Origin: Dysgonomonas mossii
GTDB lineage: Bacteria; Bacteroidota; Bacteroidia; Bacteroidales; Dysgonomonadaceae
DNA: 64,000 nucleotides
Direction: 5' to 3'
Assembly: GCF_004569505.1 (NCBI RefSeq)
Contig: NZ_SPPK01000001.1
Coordinates: forward strand, 806,001 to 870,000
Shown here piece by piece: positions 1 through 8,314 of the stretch. A program made the translations under genes and the position numbers. Numbering within the stretch: position 1 is the first letter of the stretch; every line of letters starts with the position of its first letter. The notes beneath the pieces were generated by a model that made no database searches, was not told the origin of the DNA, and saw only the letters and a program-made list of their open reading frames with translations.

Positions 1-544
1 TGATTTCTACTGCAATAAATGTCTCGGGTTTCTTTTCTGTTCCTTCCTTAGCCGTTGGTGTCATTATGCTTTCTATATCTTTTCGGACAGCATCAGGGTC
101 AGTAGAACCATTTTCTACCTTGTGTTTTCCAATGGCGTCTTTGCCTTTTGCAACCTCTTCCATTGTCACCATCTCTTCTTCATTATTGACTTTAGTGTCA
201 TCAACAATTGTTGGTGGAACAAACTTCGTCATTTGTATAAATTTAGGTGGTTCAGGAATTGGTGGTTTTTCAATCTCATCCACTTTGTTTAATGGCGGAT
301 CGATAACTACTATTGTATATTTATCTGTTATATTATCCGGCTTTATACCTGTTGCAGCTTTTACTGTACTGATGATTAACGGTAGAGCTGTTACAAAACC
401 TACAAAAACTAAGATGATAGCAAAAGCGAGAATGTGTCGTTTCCAAGAAGATTGCCTTAAAGCGAATGCACCATATGATTTGTTTCTCCCTTCAAAAACT
501 ATGTCACACCATTCTGTTGAGTTTAGGTTTACTGCGTTTTTCAT
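1..544 (-). CDS. TonB-family energy transducer (3' end outside window)
   Basis: The gene reads on the minus strand from an ATG at 544-542 and stays open to the window edge, giving about 181 residues. TonB proteins pass energy from the proton-motive force to outer-membrane receptors. The cytoplasmic start carries 'NKSYGAFALR' (residues 21-30), a signature of Bacteroidetes TonB proteins. One membrane helix follows at about residues 39-58, then a Pro/Glu/Lys-rich periplasmic spacer with 'KPPIPEPPK'. The window ends just where the C-terminal receptor-binding domain should begin ('ETFIAVE'). A long + strand frame over the same bases is its antisense shadow. Confidence 0.85.
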   Translation of the reverse strand, partial: MKNAVNLNSTEWCDIVFEGRNKSYGAFALRQSSWKRHILAFAIILVFVGFVTALPLIISTVKAATGIKPDNITDKYTIVVIDPPLNKVDEIEKPPIPEPPKFIQMTKFVPPTIVDDTKVNNEEEMVTMEEVAKGKDAIGKHKVENGSTDPDAVRKDIESIMTPTAKEGTEKKPETFIAVEI

Positions 545-733
545 AACTGTATGTTTTAAATTGTTACTTAATCTTGTCTTTTTCTACTTAATAGATATTA
601 AAGTCTCTGAAATTCCATAAAGAGGTATTAATTTTTTTTAATCTCATTGAAAAAGTTCTTTTTGCGAAATGGATATCGTAATATTTTAGTTTTTTTTGTC
701 GGGCAAATTTTTATTTATCAATACTTAAAATGC

Positions 734-741
734 TACATTTG
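734..741 (+). promoter_or_regulatory. -7 promoter element (TAnnTTTG type)
   Basis: TACATTTG matches the Bacteroidota -7 consensus and lies 21 bases before the glycosyltransferase ATG. I see no well-placed -33 TTTG, so this is only a candidate. Confidence 0.4.
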
Positions 742-762
742 TAACTTAATATATTGTAGGAA

Positions 763-1500
763 ATGTCAGATTCAATAGTTATCATCCCGACTTATAACGA
801 AAAGGAGAATATAGAGGCCATCACAAGGGCAGTGTTCAATTTACCTAAAGAGTTCGATATTCTGGTTATTGACGATGGTTCTCCTGATGGAACCGCTTCT
901 ATTGTAAAGAGGCTTCAAACAGAGTTTCCCGAAAGGTTACATCTAGTGGAAAGAGCCGGTAAACTTGGTCTTGGAACGGCGTATATCGCAGGGTTTAAAT
1001 GGGCTTTAGGACGTAGTTATGAGTATGTGTATGAGATGGATGCTGATTTTTCTCACAATCCGAACGATCTTCTCCGCTTGTATGAGGCATGTGTTAATCA
1101 AGGAGCCGATCTAGCGGTAGGCTCACGCTATTGTAGTGGCGTAAACGTTGTAAACTGGCCTATGGGCAGGGTCTTGATGTCTTATTTTGCTTCCAGATAT
1201 GTGCGTTTTATTACGGGCATGAAGGTACATGACTCTACAGCCGGATTTGTTTGTTATCGGCGTGCAGTTCTAGAAACTATTGATTTGGACAATATTCGCT
1301 TCAAAGGATATGCTTTCCAAGTGGAAATGAAGTATACGACACATTGTCTCAAATTTAATATAAAAGAGGTATCTATTATTTTTGTTAATCGGATGTTGGG
1401 TACTTCAAAAATGAGCTCCGGTATTTTTGCTGAAGGTGTAATCGGTGTAATTACAATGCGCTTGAGGCAAATGTTTGGCGGAATTCATAAAAAGAAATAA
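763..1500 (+). CDS. Polyprenol-phosphate mannosyltransferase-like family 2 glycosyltransferase
   Basis: This 245-residue GT-A protein resembles dolichol/polyprenol-phosphate mannose synthases, which move a sugar from a nucleotide donor to a lipid phosphate at the inner membrane. The start 'IIPTYNEKENI' is typical of family 2. Acidic residues D37-D38 ('VIDDGSPDG') and the D93-A-D95 motif ('MDADFSHNP') would bind nucleotide and metal. No C-terminal membrane segments are seen, so it resembles the short one-domain form. The exact sugar cannot be told from sequence. It is followed closely by the FAH-family gene, whose start lies 43 bases past its stop. Confidence 0.85.
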   Translation: MSDSIVIIPTYNEKENIEAITRAVFNLPKEFDILVIDDGSPDGTASIVKRLQTEFPERLHLVERAGKLGLGTAYIAGFKWALGRSYEYVYEMDADFSHNPNDLLRLYEACVNQGADLAVGSRYCSGVNVVNWPMGRVLMSYFASRYVRFITGMKVHDSTAGFVCYRRAVLETIDLDNIRFKGYAFQVEMKYTTHCLKFNIKEVSIIFVNRMLGTSKMSSGIFAEGVIGVITMRLRQMFGGIHKKK

Positions 1501-1543
1501 AAACTTGTGTATCTTTGTTGTATATTTTTTATACAGCAAAAAG

Positions 1544-2170
1544 ATGAAGATTATTTGCGTAGGGCAAAATTATCAATCACATAATAAAGAAATGAACAGG
1601 GCATTATCGAATAGCGACGATGATCCTGTTCTTTTTATGAAACCCGATACATCTTTGCTTTCGGGAGATAAGAAAGATTTCTATATTCCCGATTTCTCTG
1701 CCGATATACATTACGAGGCTGAAGTTGTAGTTAAGATAAGTAAGATGGGTAAAAATATAGCAGAACGATTTGCTCATCGTTATTACGAAGAAGTTACTCT
1801 TGGTATCGACTTTACGGCAAGAGATATACAATCCGAATTAAAGAAAAAAGGACTCCCATGGGAAATAGCCAAAGCCTTTGATAACTCGGCAGCGGTAGGA
1901 CAGTTTGTATCGAAAGGTAAATGGGACAAACAGATGGATGATTTGAATTTCAGTTTGTCTATTGATGATAAGACGGTGCAATCGGCTAACACTACCGAAA
2001 TGATACATCCGATAGATAAGATAATTGCATACGCCAGTCGGTTTTTTACGCTCAAAACCGGCGATTTAATCTTTACAGGCACACCCGCCGGAGTAGGGAA
2101 GGTGCAAATAGGAAATCATTTATCAGGAGAAATAGAAGGAGAGAAATTGTTGGAAATATTTATTTGCTGA
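1544..2170 (+). CDS. Fumarylacetoacetate hydrolase (FAH) family protein
   Basis: A 208-residue protein of the FAH/2-hydroxyhepta-2,4-diene-1,7-dioate isomerase superfamily, whose members hydrolyse, decarboxylate or isomerise acylpyruvate-type substrates using Mg2+. The acidic metal-ligand pattern is visible ('HYEAEVVVKI', then 'GIDFTARDIQ') and the C-terminal 'FTGTPAGVG' motif is well preserved. The start is the ATG at 1544 ('MKIICVGQNY'); the longer frame from 1475 overlaps the previous gene and adds a non-homologous head. In Bacteroidetes this short form is a conserved housekeeping gene. Its physiological substrate is unknown. Confidence 0.85.
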   Translation: MKIICVGQNYQSHNKEMNRALSNSDDDPVLFMKPDTSLLSGDKKDFYIPDFSADIHYEAEVVVKISKMGKNIAERFAHRYYEEVTLGIDFTARDIQSELKKKGLPWEIAKAFDNSAAVGQFVSKGKWDKQMDDLNFSLSIDDKTVQSANTTEMIHPIDKIIAYASRFFTLKTGDLIFTGTPAGVGKVQIGNHLSGEIEGEKLLEIFIC

Positions 2171-2315
2171 TAAATTAGAATGTTAAATTTATACTACATA
2201 ACAATAAATATTATAAAAAATTGTTATCTATACATACTGAATAATTAAATAAGAAATCCGAACAAACTATAATTAAACCTTAGCAAATAAATTAATTACT
2301 TAAATAGTAGAATAA

Positions 2316-3482
2316 ATGAAGAGTCTTTTGAGAAAAATCTTATTTGTAAATATTTTTGCATTACTTGCATTAGGTACGTATGCACAAGATGACGTGAATC
2401 CGATACAAACGGCTATGCCGTCATTAAATATAGCTCCTGATGCCCGTGCAGGAGGGATGGGAGATGCCGGAGTGGCTACAGCACCGGATGTGTATTCCCA
2501 ACACTGGAATGCTGCTAAATATGCATTTAGCCCAAGTAAGGTAGGTTTTGGAATATCATATACTCCATGGTTGAGAAAGATCATTAATGATATAGCACTA
2601 GTTTATGGTGTTGGTTACTATAAATTAGGGAATGAAAATAATCAGGCATTAAGTGCATCTATCCGTTACTTTTCTATCGGAGATGTGAAGGTTGTCACAG
2701 ATTTGAATGACTTTAATGGTGTTGTATTAAGTCCGAACGAGTTGGCTATTGACTTAGCATATTCCCGTAAATTGACAGAGACTTTTTCCGGAGCTGTAAC
2801 TGTGCGTTATATTCGTGCCGATTATACAGGAGCTTCTGAAGAAACTTCAGTAGGTAATGCTTTTGCCGCAGATATTTCTGGTTATAACGAATCTTATATC
2901 CGTACAGGGAGTTCAGAAAGTCTACTAAGTTTTGGTTTCAATATCTCTAATATTGGTACGAAAATTTCTACCAACGGAGATTCACGAAACGAATTCTTGC
3001 CAACCAATCTGCGTTTAGGTGCTTCTCTTATGTATCCGATCAACGAGGTAAGTACAATATCATTCAGTGCAGACTTGAACAAGTATTTGGTTCCAACTCC
3101 TCCTGTTAAAAAAGAAGGGGAAACCAATGATGAATTCAGCAAACGCATGGCAGATTATCGAGATATTAACCCGATAGCGGGTATCTTCAAATCATTTGGT
3201 GATGCTCCCGGTGGATTCTCGGAAGAAATGAAAGAGATTGCATGGTCGCTTGGTGCAGAATATGATTATAATGATAAGTTCCGTTTACGTACCGGTTACT
3301 TCCACGAAAATAAGATGAAAGGTAATCGTCAGTATCTTTCTTTTGGTGCAGGATTTAAGCTAAGCGCATTCCAACTGGATGTAGCATATCTGTTGGCTAC
3401 GGCTCAACAAAATCCATTAGACCAAACATTGCGTTTTTCTCTAGGTTTTGATATTGATGCAATGAAAAATTTATTTAAGTAA
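2316..3482 (+). CDS. porV: Type IX secretion system outer-membrane protein PorV
   Basis: PorV (LptO) is an outer-membrane beta-barrel of the type IX secretion system. It shuttles cargo from the SprA translocon to the sortase PorU. The 388-residue product has a signal peptide ending near 'LGTYAQ' (residue 23), then the family start 'PSLNIAPDARAGGMGDAG' with 'QHWNAAKYAF', and alternating beta-barrel strands ending 'LRFSLGFDI'. The length fits the family. It stands alone ahead of ispF, as porV often does away from other T9SS genes. Its presence implies the host secretes proteins with T9SS C-terminal domains. Confidence 0.92.
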   Translation: MKSLLRKILFVNIFALLALGTYAQDDVNPIQTAMPSLNIAPDARAGGMGDAGVATAPDVYSQHWNAAKYAFSPSKVGFGISYTPWLRKIINDIALVYGVGYYKLGNENNQALSASIRYFSIGDVKVVTDLNDFNGVVLSPNELAIDLAYSRKLTETFSGAVTVRYIRADYTGASEETSVGNAFAADISGYNESYIRTGSSESLLSFGFNISNIGTKISTNGDSRNEFLPTNLRLGASLMYPINEVSTISFSADLNKYLVPTPPVKKEGETNDEFSKRMADYRDINPIAGIFKSFGDAPGGFSEEMKEIAWSLGAEYDYNDKFRLRTGYFHENKMKGNRQYLSFGAGFKLSAFQLDVAYLLATAQQNPLDQTLRFSLGFDIDAMKNLFK

Positions 3483-3514
3483 TTATTGTTTCGTAGATAA
3501 AGTTATTTGATATA

Positions 3515-3994
3515 ATGAAGATAAGGGTAGGTTTTGGCTATGATGTGCATCGCCTTGCTGATAATAGAGATTTGTGGTTAGGTGGAATCAAAATAGAACA
3601 TAGTCAGGGACTATTAGGACACTCCGATGCTGATGTGCTTATACATGCTATTTGCGATGCTATTCTTGGTGCGGCAAATTTACGTGATATAGGTTTTCAT
3701 TTTCCTGATACAGCCGGAGAATATAAAGATATAGACAGTAAGATCTTATTGAAGAAAACATTAGAGGTGATAACCGAAAAAGGATATAGTATAGGCAATA
3801 TAGATGCAACTATCTGTGCCGAACGTCCTAAAATAAATCCTCATATACCTCAGATGCAGAAAGTGATGGCTGAGATTTTAGAGATCTCGGTAGACGATAT
3901 ATCGATAAAAGCAACAACTTCAGAAAAAATGGGGTTTGTAGGCCGTGAGGAAGGTTTTGCCGCATACGCCGTTGCTTTAATTGAAAAAAAGTGA
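3515..3994 (+). CDS. ispF: 2-C-methyl-D-erythritol 2,4-cyclodiphosphate synthase
   Basis: IspF closes the cyclic diphosphate in the MEP (non-mevalonate) isoprenoid pathway, releasing CMP. The 159-residue length is normal. The zinc ligands are visible in 'GYDVH' (D10, H12) and the histidine of 'GHSDADVLIHA'. The C-terminal 'KATTSEKMGFVGREEG' motif is also intact. It starts 32 bases after porV and 19 bases before the MnmC-like gene, so the three may share a transcript. Nothing unusual is seen. Confidence 0.95.
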   Translation: MKIRVGFGYDVHRLADNRDLWLGGIKIEHSQGLLGHSDADVLIHAICDAILGAANLRDIGFHFPDTAGEYKDIDSKILLKKTLEVITEKGYSIGNIDATICAERPKINPHIPQMQKVMAEILEISVDDISIKATTSEKMGFVGREEGFAAYAVALIEKK

Positions 3995-4013
3995 TAATTA
4001 GACACAAAAAGAA

Positions 4014-4691
4014 ATGAGTGTGAAACCCAAAATAGAATTAACCGCTGATGGGTCTCACACTCTTTTCATGTCCGACCTGAATGAACACTATCATTCGGTA
4101 AATGGAGCTATACAAGAATCAACCCACGTATTTATTAAGACAGGATTGCATCATTGCAAAAAAGAGAGTGTCAATATTCTTGAAATTGGTTTTGGAACAG
4201 GCTTAAATGCTTTTCTGACAGCATTGGATGTAACCAATACTGAAAGAGTTATTCATTACACAGGGTTAGAGTTATATCCTTTGCCTAAATCAATTATCAA
4301 CGAGTTGAATTATTCGGATAATCATTCGGAGCAAGCCAAGATTTTATATAATAAGTTGCATGATGCGGATTGGAATAGGGAAGTTCAAATTTTACCTGAG
4401 TTTTATTTGTCGAAGATAGAATGTGATTTTACCAAGTTTGATTTCTCCTCATTAAAATCTTCTTTCGATCTCATTTACTTCGATGCATTTGCTCCCGATA
4501 AGCAGCCCGAAATGTGGACGCAATCAATCTTTGATTCATTGTATTCTGTTACAGCCCGGAATGGGATATTAGTTACTTATTGTGCTAAAGGTGTTGTGCG
4601 TAGAATGCTACAACAAGCAGGCTACAAAACTGAAAGACTTCCCGGACCTCCCGGAAAAAGAGAAATGCTACGTGCTACAAAAACAGATTGA
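4014..4691 (+). CDS. MnmC-like (MnmD) tRNA wobble-uridine methyltransferase
   Basis: This 225-residue protein matches the methyltransferase half of MnmC, which finishes the mnm5s2U34 modification of certain tRNAs using S-adenosylmethionine. Visible features are the family start 'LTADGSHTLFM', the SAM-binding glycine loop 'ILEIGFGTGLNAF' and the catalytic region 'IYFDAFAPDKQPEMW'. The FAD-dependent oxidase half of E. coli MnmC is absent, as in many bacteria that carry a stand-alone MnmD. The gene follows ispF by 19 bases. I leave the symbol blank because naming varies. Confidence 0.85.
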   Translation: MSVKPKIELTADGSHTLFMSDLNEHYHSVNGAIQESTHVFIKTGLHHCKKESVNILEIGFGTGLNAFLTALDVTNTERVIHYTGLELYPLPKSIINELNYSDNHSEQAKILYNKLHDADWNREVQILPEFYLSKIECDFTKFDFSSLKSSFDLIYFDAFAPDKQPEMWTQSIFDSLYSVTARNGILVTYCAKGVVRRMLQQAGYKTERLPGPPGKREMLRATKTD

Positions 4692-4793
4692 TGCTTCGTT
4701 TTTGTTTACTATATTCTTTTTATATTCATTTCCTCAGCGTTTATAATATAGTTAAGATCAATTCCATCTTTTTATCTTCTGATAAAAGATACT

Positions 4794-4801
4794 TATCTTT
4801 G
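4794..4801 (+). promoter_or_regulatory. -7 promoter element before dusB
   Basis: TATCTTTG fits TAnnTTTG and lies 46 bases before the dusB start in a 156-base gap. No convincing -33 element is seen. Confidence 0.4.
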
Positions 4802-4847
4802 TGCCCGATATTTAATAAATATCTATAAGAATCTACACTATAATATA

Positions 4848-5843
4848 ATGAAAATAGGCAATATAAAATTCTCTGAAAACCCTGTCTTTCTTGCACCTAT
4901 GGAAGATGTAACAGATATGGGATTTCGTCTTATGTGCAAGCAATTTGGGGCAGATATGGTATATACCGAGTTTGTATCCAGCGATGCACTTATTCGTCAT
5001 GTGAATAAGACTCAGGCTAAGCTCACCATCAGTGAAGAAGAGCGTCCTGTGGCTATACAAATATACGGAAGGGAAGTCGATGCAATGGTGGAAGCTGCAA
5101 AAATCTGTGAAGAAGCCAATCCGAATATATTGGATATAAACTTTGGCTGTCCGGTAAAGAAAGTGGCAGGCAAGGGTGCCGGTTCGGGTATGATGAAAAC
5201 CCCCGAACTTATGGTTGAAATAACGGCTGCTGTAGTAAAAGCCGTAAAAATCCCTGTAACGGTAAAAACTCGTTTAGGTTGGGATCATGAGTCGAAGATT
5301 ATTGTGGAGTTGGCAGAGCAATTGCAAGACGTAGGAATACAAGCCTTGACGATACATGGGCGCACACGCTCACAGATGTACACAGGAGAGGCTGATTGGA
5401 AATTGATCGGCGATGTGAAAAATAACCCTCGTATACATATTCCGATAGTAGGTAATGGGGATGTAACTAGTCCCGAAATATGCAAACGCCGTTTCAACGA
5501 GACAGGAGTGGATGCCGTAATGATAGGGCGGGGGAGTATCGGTAGTCCGTGGATATTTGAAGATGTGAAGCATTATTTGAGAACAGGTGAAACACTTCCG
5601 AAGAAAGAATTTGGATGGTACCTGAATGTTCTAAAAGAGATGATCCGCAAAAATGTTGCTCATTCAGGGGAACGTGGCGGAATTATTCATAGTCGGCGTC
5701 ATTTGGCTGCAAGCTCATTGTTTAAAGGGTTGCCCGATTTTAAGAAAGTAAGAGTGGCTATGTTACGAACAGAGTCCGTTGATGAACTTTTTGAAATTAT
5801 GGATACTATACAGGAGCAATTTCAGATCGAATCAAACAATTGA
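4848..5843 (+). CDS. dusB: tRNA-dihydrouridine synthase (DusB type)
   Basis: Dus enzymes reduce uridine to dihydrouridine in the tRNA D-loop with FMN and NADPH. The 331-residue protein opens with 'LAPMEDVTDMGFR'. It has the catalytic cysteine C101 in 'NFGCPVKKV', the FMN-binding stretch 'ALTIHGRTRSQMYTG' and 'VGNGDV'. The family and length fit DusB (NifR3-like). A hairpin at 5916-5945 probably ends the transcript. The adjacent MnmC-like gene is also a tRNA-modification enzyme, but the 156-base gap and a promoter motif argue for separate transcription. Confidence 0.92.
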   Translation: MKIGNIKFSENPVFLAPMEDVTDMGFRLMCKQFGADMVYTEFVSSDALIRHVNKTQAKLTISEEERPVAIQIYGREVDAMVEAAKICEEANPNILDINFGCPVKKVAGKGAGSGMMKTPELMVEITAAVVKAVKIPVTVKTRLGWDHESKIIVELAEQLQDVGIQALTIHGRTRSQMYTGEADWKLIGDVKNNPRIHIPIVGNGDVTSPEICKRRFNETGVDAVMIGRGSIGSPWIFEDVKHYLRTGETLPKKEFGWYLNVLKEMIRKNVAHSGERGGIIHSRRHLAASSLFKGLPDFKKVRVAMLRTESVDELFEIMDTIQEQFQIESNN

Positions 5844-5915
5844 ATATAAATTGAGTTTTCGGTAACAGGAATAAAGAAATCTATAACCCCTAAATATTTA
5901 ATAATACATAGGTTT

Positions 5916-5945
5916 GGTTACACACTTAATATTCGGTGTGTAACC
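5916..5945 (+). terminator. Hairpin downstream of dusB
   Basis: Perfect 10-base inverted repeat GGTTACACAC (5916-5925) / GTGTGTAACC (5936-5945) with a 10-base loop. It lies between dusB and cysS. No strong T-run follows, so it may act as a weak terminator. Confidence 0.5.
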
Positions 5946-5968
5946 TCCTTACTTCTATATAATTTTCT

Positions 5969-5976
5969 TACTTTTG
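5969..5976 (+). promoter_or_regulatory. -7 promoter element before cysS
   Basis: TACTTTTG fits TAnnTTTG and lies 27 bases before the cysS ATG, directly downstream of the dusB hairpin. Confidence 0.45.
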
Positions 5977-6003
5977 TATTGCTAAAAAAATTACAGACTG
6001 TTT

Positions 6004-7479
6004 ATGGAACAAAAATTATTGGTTTACAATACTCTGACACGAAAAAAGGAAGTATTCGAACCGCTTCATGCACCGCATGTGGGGATGTATGTTTGTGGAC
6101 CAACCGTATACGGAGATGGCCATCTCGGACATGCCCGTCCTGCTATAACATTCGATATACTATTTCGTTATCTCACACATTTAGGTTATAAGGTGCGTTA
6201 CGTACGCAATATCACGGATGTGGGGCACTTGGAGAACGATGCTGATGAGGGTGAAGATAAAATAGCCAAAAAAGCACGTTTGGAGCAGTTGGAACCAATG
6301 GAAGTTGTTCAGTATTATGTAAATCGTTACCATAAGGCAATGGATGCTTTGAACGTACTGTCTCCATCTATAGAGCCTCATGCTTCAGGGCATATCATAG
6401 AGCAGATAGAGGCAATCAAAGGTATATTGAAAGCCGGATATGCATACGAAAGTAATGGTTCAGTTTATTTTGATGTAGAGAAATATAATAAGGATTACGA
6501 TTATGGTATTCTTTCTCATCGCAATATCGAAGAAATGCTAAATACTACACGTGAGCTCGATGGTCAGGAAGAGAAGAGAAGTAGAGTTGACTTTGCTCTG
6601 TGGAAAAAAGCTGCACCCGAACATATTATGCGTTGGTCTTCGCCTTGGAGTGATGGTTTTCCCGGGTGGCACATCGAATGTTCAACAATGAGTATAAAGT
6701 ATCTCGGCCGAGAATTTGATATACATGGAGGTGGGCTTGATCTTATGTTCCCTCATCACGAATGTGAAATAGCCCAGAATACGGCAATGGAAAAGCATCA
6801 GGTAGTAAGATACTGGATGCATAACAATATGATAACTATCGGCGGGCAGAAAATGGGTAAATCTCTAGGGAATTTCATTACACTGGATGAATTCTTTACA
6901 GGCTCTCATAAAATGCTGGTACAGGCGTATAGCCCTATGACAATTCGTTTCTTTATTTTACAGGCGCATTATCGTAGTACAGTAGATTTCAGTAACGAAG
7001 CCTTGCAAGCTGCAGAAAAGAGCCTCGAACGACTTTATGATGCATACGCACGTATAGAGAAAATTCCTGTCTCAGCAACATCTTCTGTAGATGTGAAAAA
7101 TATTAGGAACAAGTGCTATGAGGCATTAAATGATGATTTGAATTCGGCAATCGTAATAGCACATCTATGTGAAGCCGGAACAACAATCAATTCTGCAAGT
7201 GCGGGTAATATAACATTGAGTCAGGAAGATATAAATGAGCTTAAAGAAGTATTTGATATCTTTTTGTTCGGTATACTCGGTATCCGTAACGATGCAATAG
7301 GTGCAAACAGTAGTAATAATGAAGCGTTTGGTAAAGCTGTGGACTTATTACTCGAGATTCGCCAAAAAGCAAAAGAAAATAAAGATTGGGCTACTTCAGA
7401 TCAGATTCGCAACGAATTGGCTAAAGCTGGATTTGAAATCAAAGATGGCAAGGATGGTGCCGAATGGAAACTGAAATGA
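6004..7479 (+). CDS. cysS: Cysteinyl-tRNA synthetase
   Basis: CysRS charges tRNA-Cys with cysteine in the cytoplasm. The class I signatures are present: the zinc cysteine C31 in '[12 protein letters not shown]', the HIGH-type motif HLGH (residues 40-43), '[10 protein letters not shown]', '[17 protein letters not shown]', and the KMSKS-type loop KMGKS (283-287). The C-terminal DALR and anticodon-binding helices complete the 491 residues, the usual length. It appears to be transcribed alone from a promoter at about 5970. Confidence 0.97.
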   Translation: MEQKLLVYNTLTRKKEVFEPLHAPHVGMYVCGPTVYGDGHLGHARPAITFDILFRYLTHLGYKVRYVRNITDVGHLENDADEGEDKIAKKARLEQLEPMEVVQYYVNRYHKAMDALNVLSPSIEPHASGHIIEQIEAIKGILKAGYAYESNGSVYFDVEKYNKDYDYGILSHRNIEEMLNTTRELDGQEEKRSRVDFALWKKAAPEHIMRWSSPWSDGFPGWHIECSTMSIKYLGREFDIHGGGLDLMFPHHECEIAQNTAMEKHQVVRYWMHNNMITIGGQKMGKSLGNFITLDEFFTGSHKMLVQAYSPMTIRFFILQAHYRSTVDFSNEALQAAEKSLERLYDAYARIEKIPVSATSSVDVKNIRNKCYEALNDDLNSAIVIAHLCEAGTTINSASAGNITLSQEDINELKEVFDIFLFGILGIRNDAIGANSSNNEAFGKAVDLLLEIRQKAKENKDWATSDQIRNELAKAGFEIKDGKDGAEWKLK

Positions 7480-7529
7480 TTCTTTTTCTCTTTATCTAAA
7501 GCATCAATATTTATCTTATTATACATCGA

Positions 7530-7600
7530 AGGCTATTTTTATGAACTTTAAAAAGTGACAAATGAAAATAGCCTGAAATCTGTCACTTTTGTCACCTTTT
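7530..7600 (+). promoter_or_regulatory. Interlocked inverted repeats and GTYAC motif array before the AlkD-like gene
   Basis: Two perfect 10-base inverted repeats interlock: AGGCTATTTT (7530-7539) with AAAATAGCCT (7565-7574), and AAAAGTGACA (7551-7560) with TGTCACTTTT (7581-7590). A further GTCACCTTTT follows at 7591-7600. About 50 bases (7551-7600) are closely similar to the region upstream of tex near 31941-31990. This could be a regulator-binding array, a structured leader, or both. Confidence 0.5.
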
Positions 7601-7612
7601 ATAGAGAATGTA

Positions 7613-8314
7613 ATGATAGCTAAACAGATACAAGAAGAGCTAAATGCTTATTCAACTCCTGAAAAGCGGGAATTTCTTCCGTACTTTTTCAAAACAGGGA
7701 AAGGTCAATATGGAGAAGGTGACAAGTTTCTGGGAGTTGTTGTTCCTGATACTCGAAAAGTAGCTAAGAAATATAAAGATATTCCTTTTACAGAGGTAAG
7801 AAAACTTCTCAATAATGAATATCATGAGTGTCGCCTGTGTGCTTTGCTTATTCTCGTAGAGTTATTTAAAAAGACAAAGGACGAGACAAGAAAACAAGAG
7901 ATTGTAGATTTTTATTTGGCTCATACACATTGTATCAATAACTGGGACTTGGTAGATCTCAGTGCAAAAGATATTGTTGGAGAGTATCTTGTAGATAAAG
8001 ATAGGTCAGTCTTATATCAATTAGCAGACAGCTCTCTGTTGTGGGATCAACGTATTGCTATTATTGCCACATTCGCATTTATCCGTCGAAACGATTATCA
8101 AGATATTTTAGATTTATCCCGACGATTATTATATCATAAGCACGATCTGATGCATAAAGCTATTGGATGGATGCTAAGAGAGATGGGTAAGAGAGATAAA
8201 ATGCATTTAACTGATTTTCTTGATCGTTATAGTAAAGAGATGCCTCGTACGATGTTGCGTTACTCAATAGAAAAATTAAGCCCTGAAGAAAGGGCGTTTT
8301 ACATGAAGAAATGA
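7613..8314 (+). CDS. AlkD-like DNA alkylation repair protein
   Basis: The product of 233 residues belongs to the AlkC/AlkD family of HEAT-like-repeat DNA glycosylases, which remove alkylated purines. The start 'EKREFLPYFFKTGKGQYGEGDKFLG' (read in pieces) and 'VPDTRKVAKKYKD' are family hallmarks. 'INNWDLVDLSAKDIVGEYL' contains the Trp/Asp pair expected at the lesion-binding surface. I choose the ATG at 7613; the longer frame starts with TTG inside the upstream repeat array. Its stop overlaps the next ATG by four bases (ATGA), so the M16 peptidase is probably co-translated. Confidence 0.88.
   Translation: MIAKQIQEELNAYSTPEKREFLPYFFKTGKGQYGEGDKFLGVVVPDTRKVAKKYKDIPFTEVRKLLNNEYHECRLCALLILVELFKKTKDETRKQEIVDFYLAHTHCINNWDLVDLSAKDIVGEYLVDKDRSVLYQLADSSLLWDQRIAIIATFAFIRRNDYQDILDLSRRLLYHKHDLMHKAIGWMLREMGKRDKMHLTDFLDRYSKEMPRTMLRYSIEKLSPEERAFYMKK

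Noticed and set aside
66..620. 184-codon + strand frame at the left edge
   Set aside because: It is antisense to the TonB gene, whose family motifs are clear on the minus strand.
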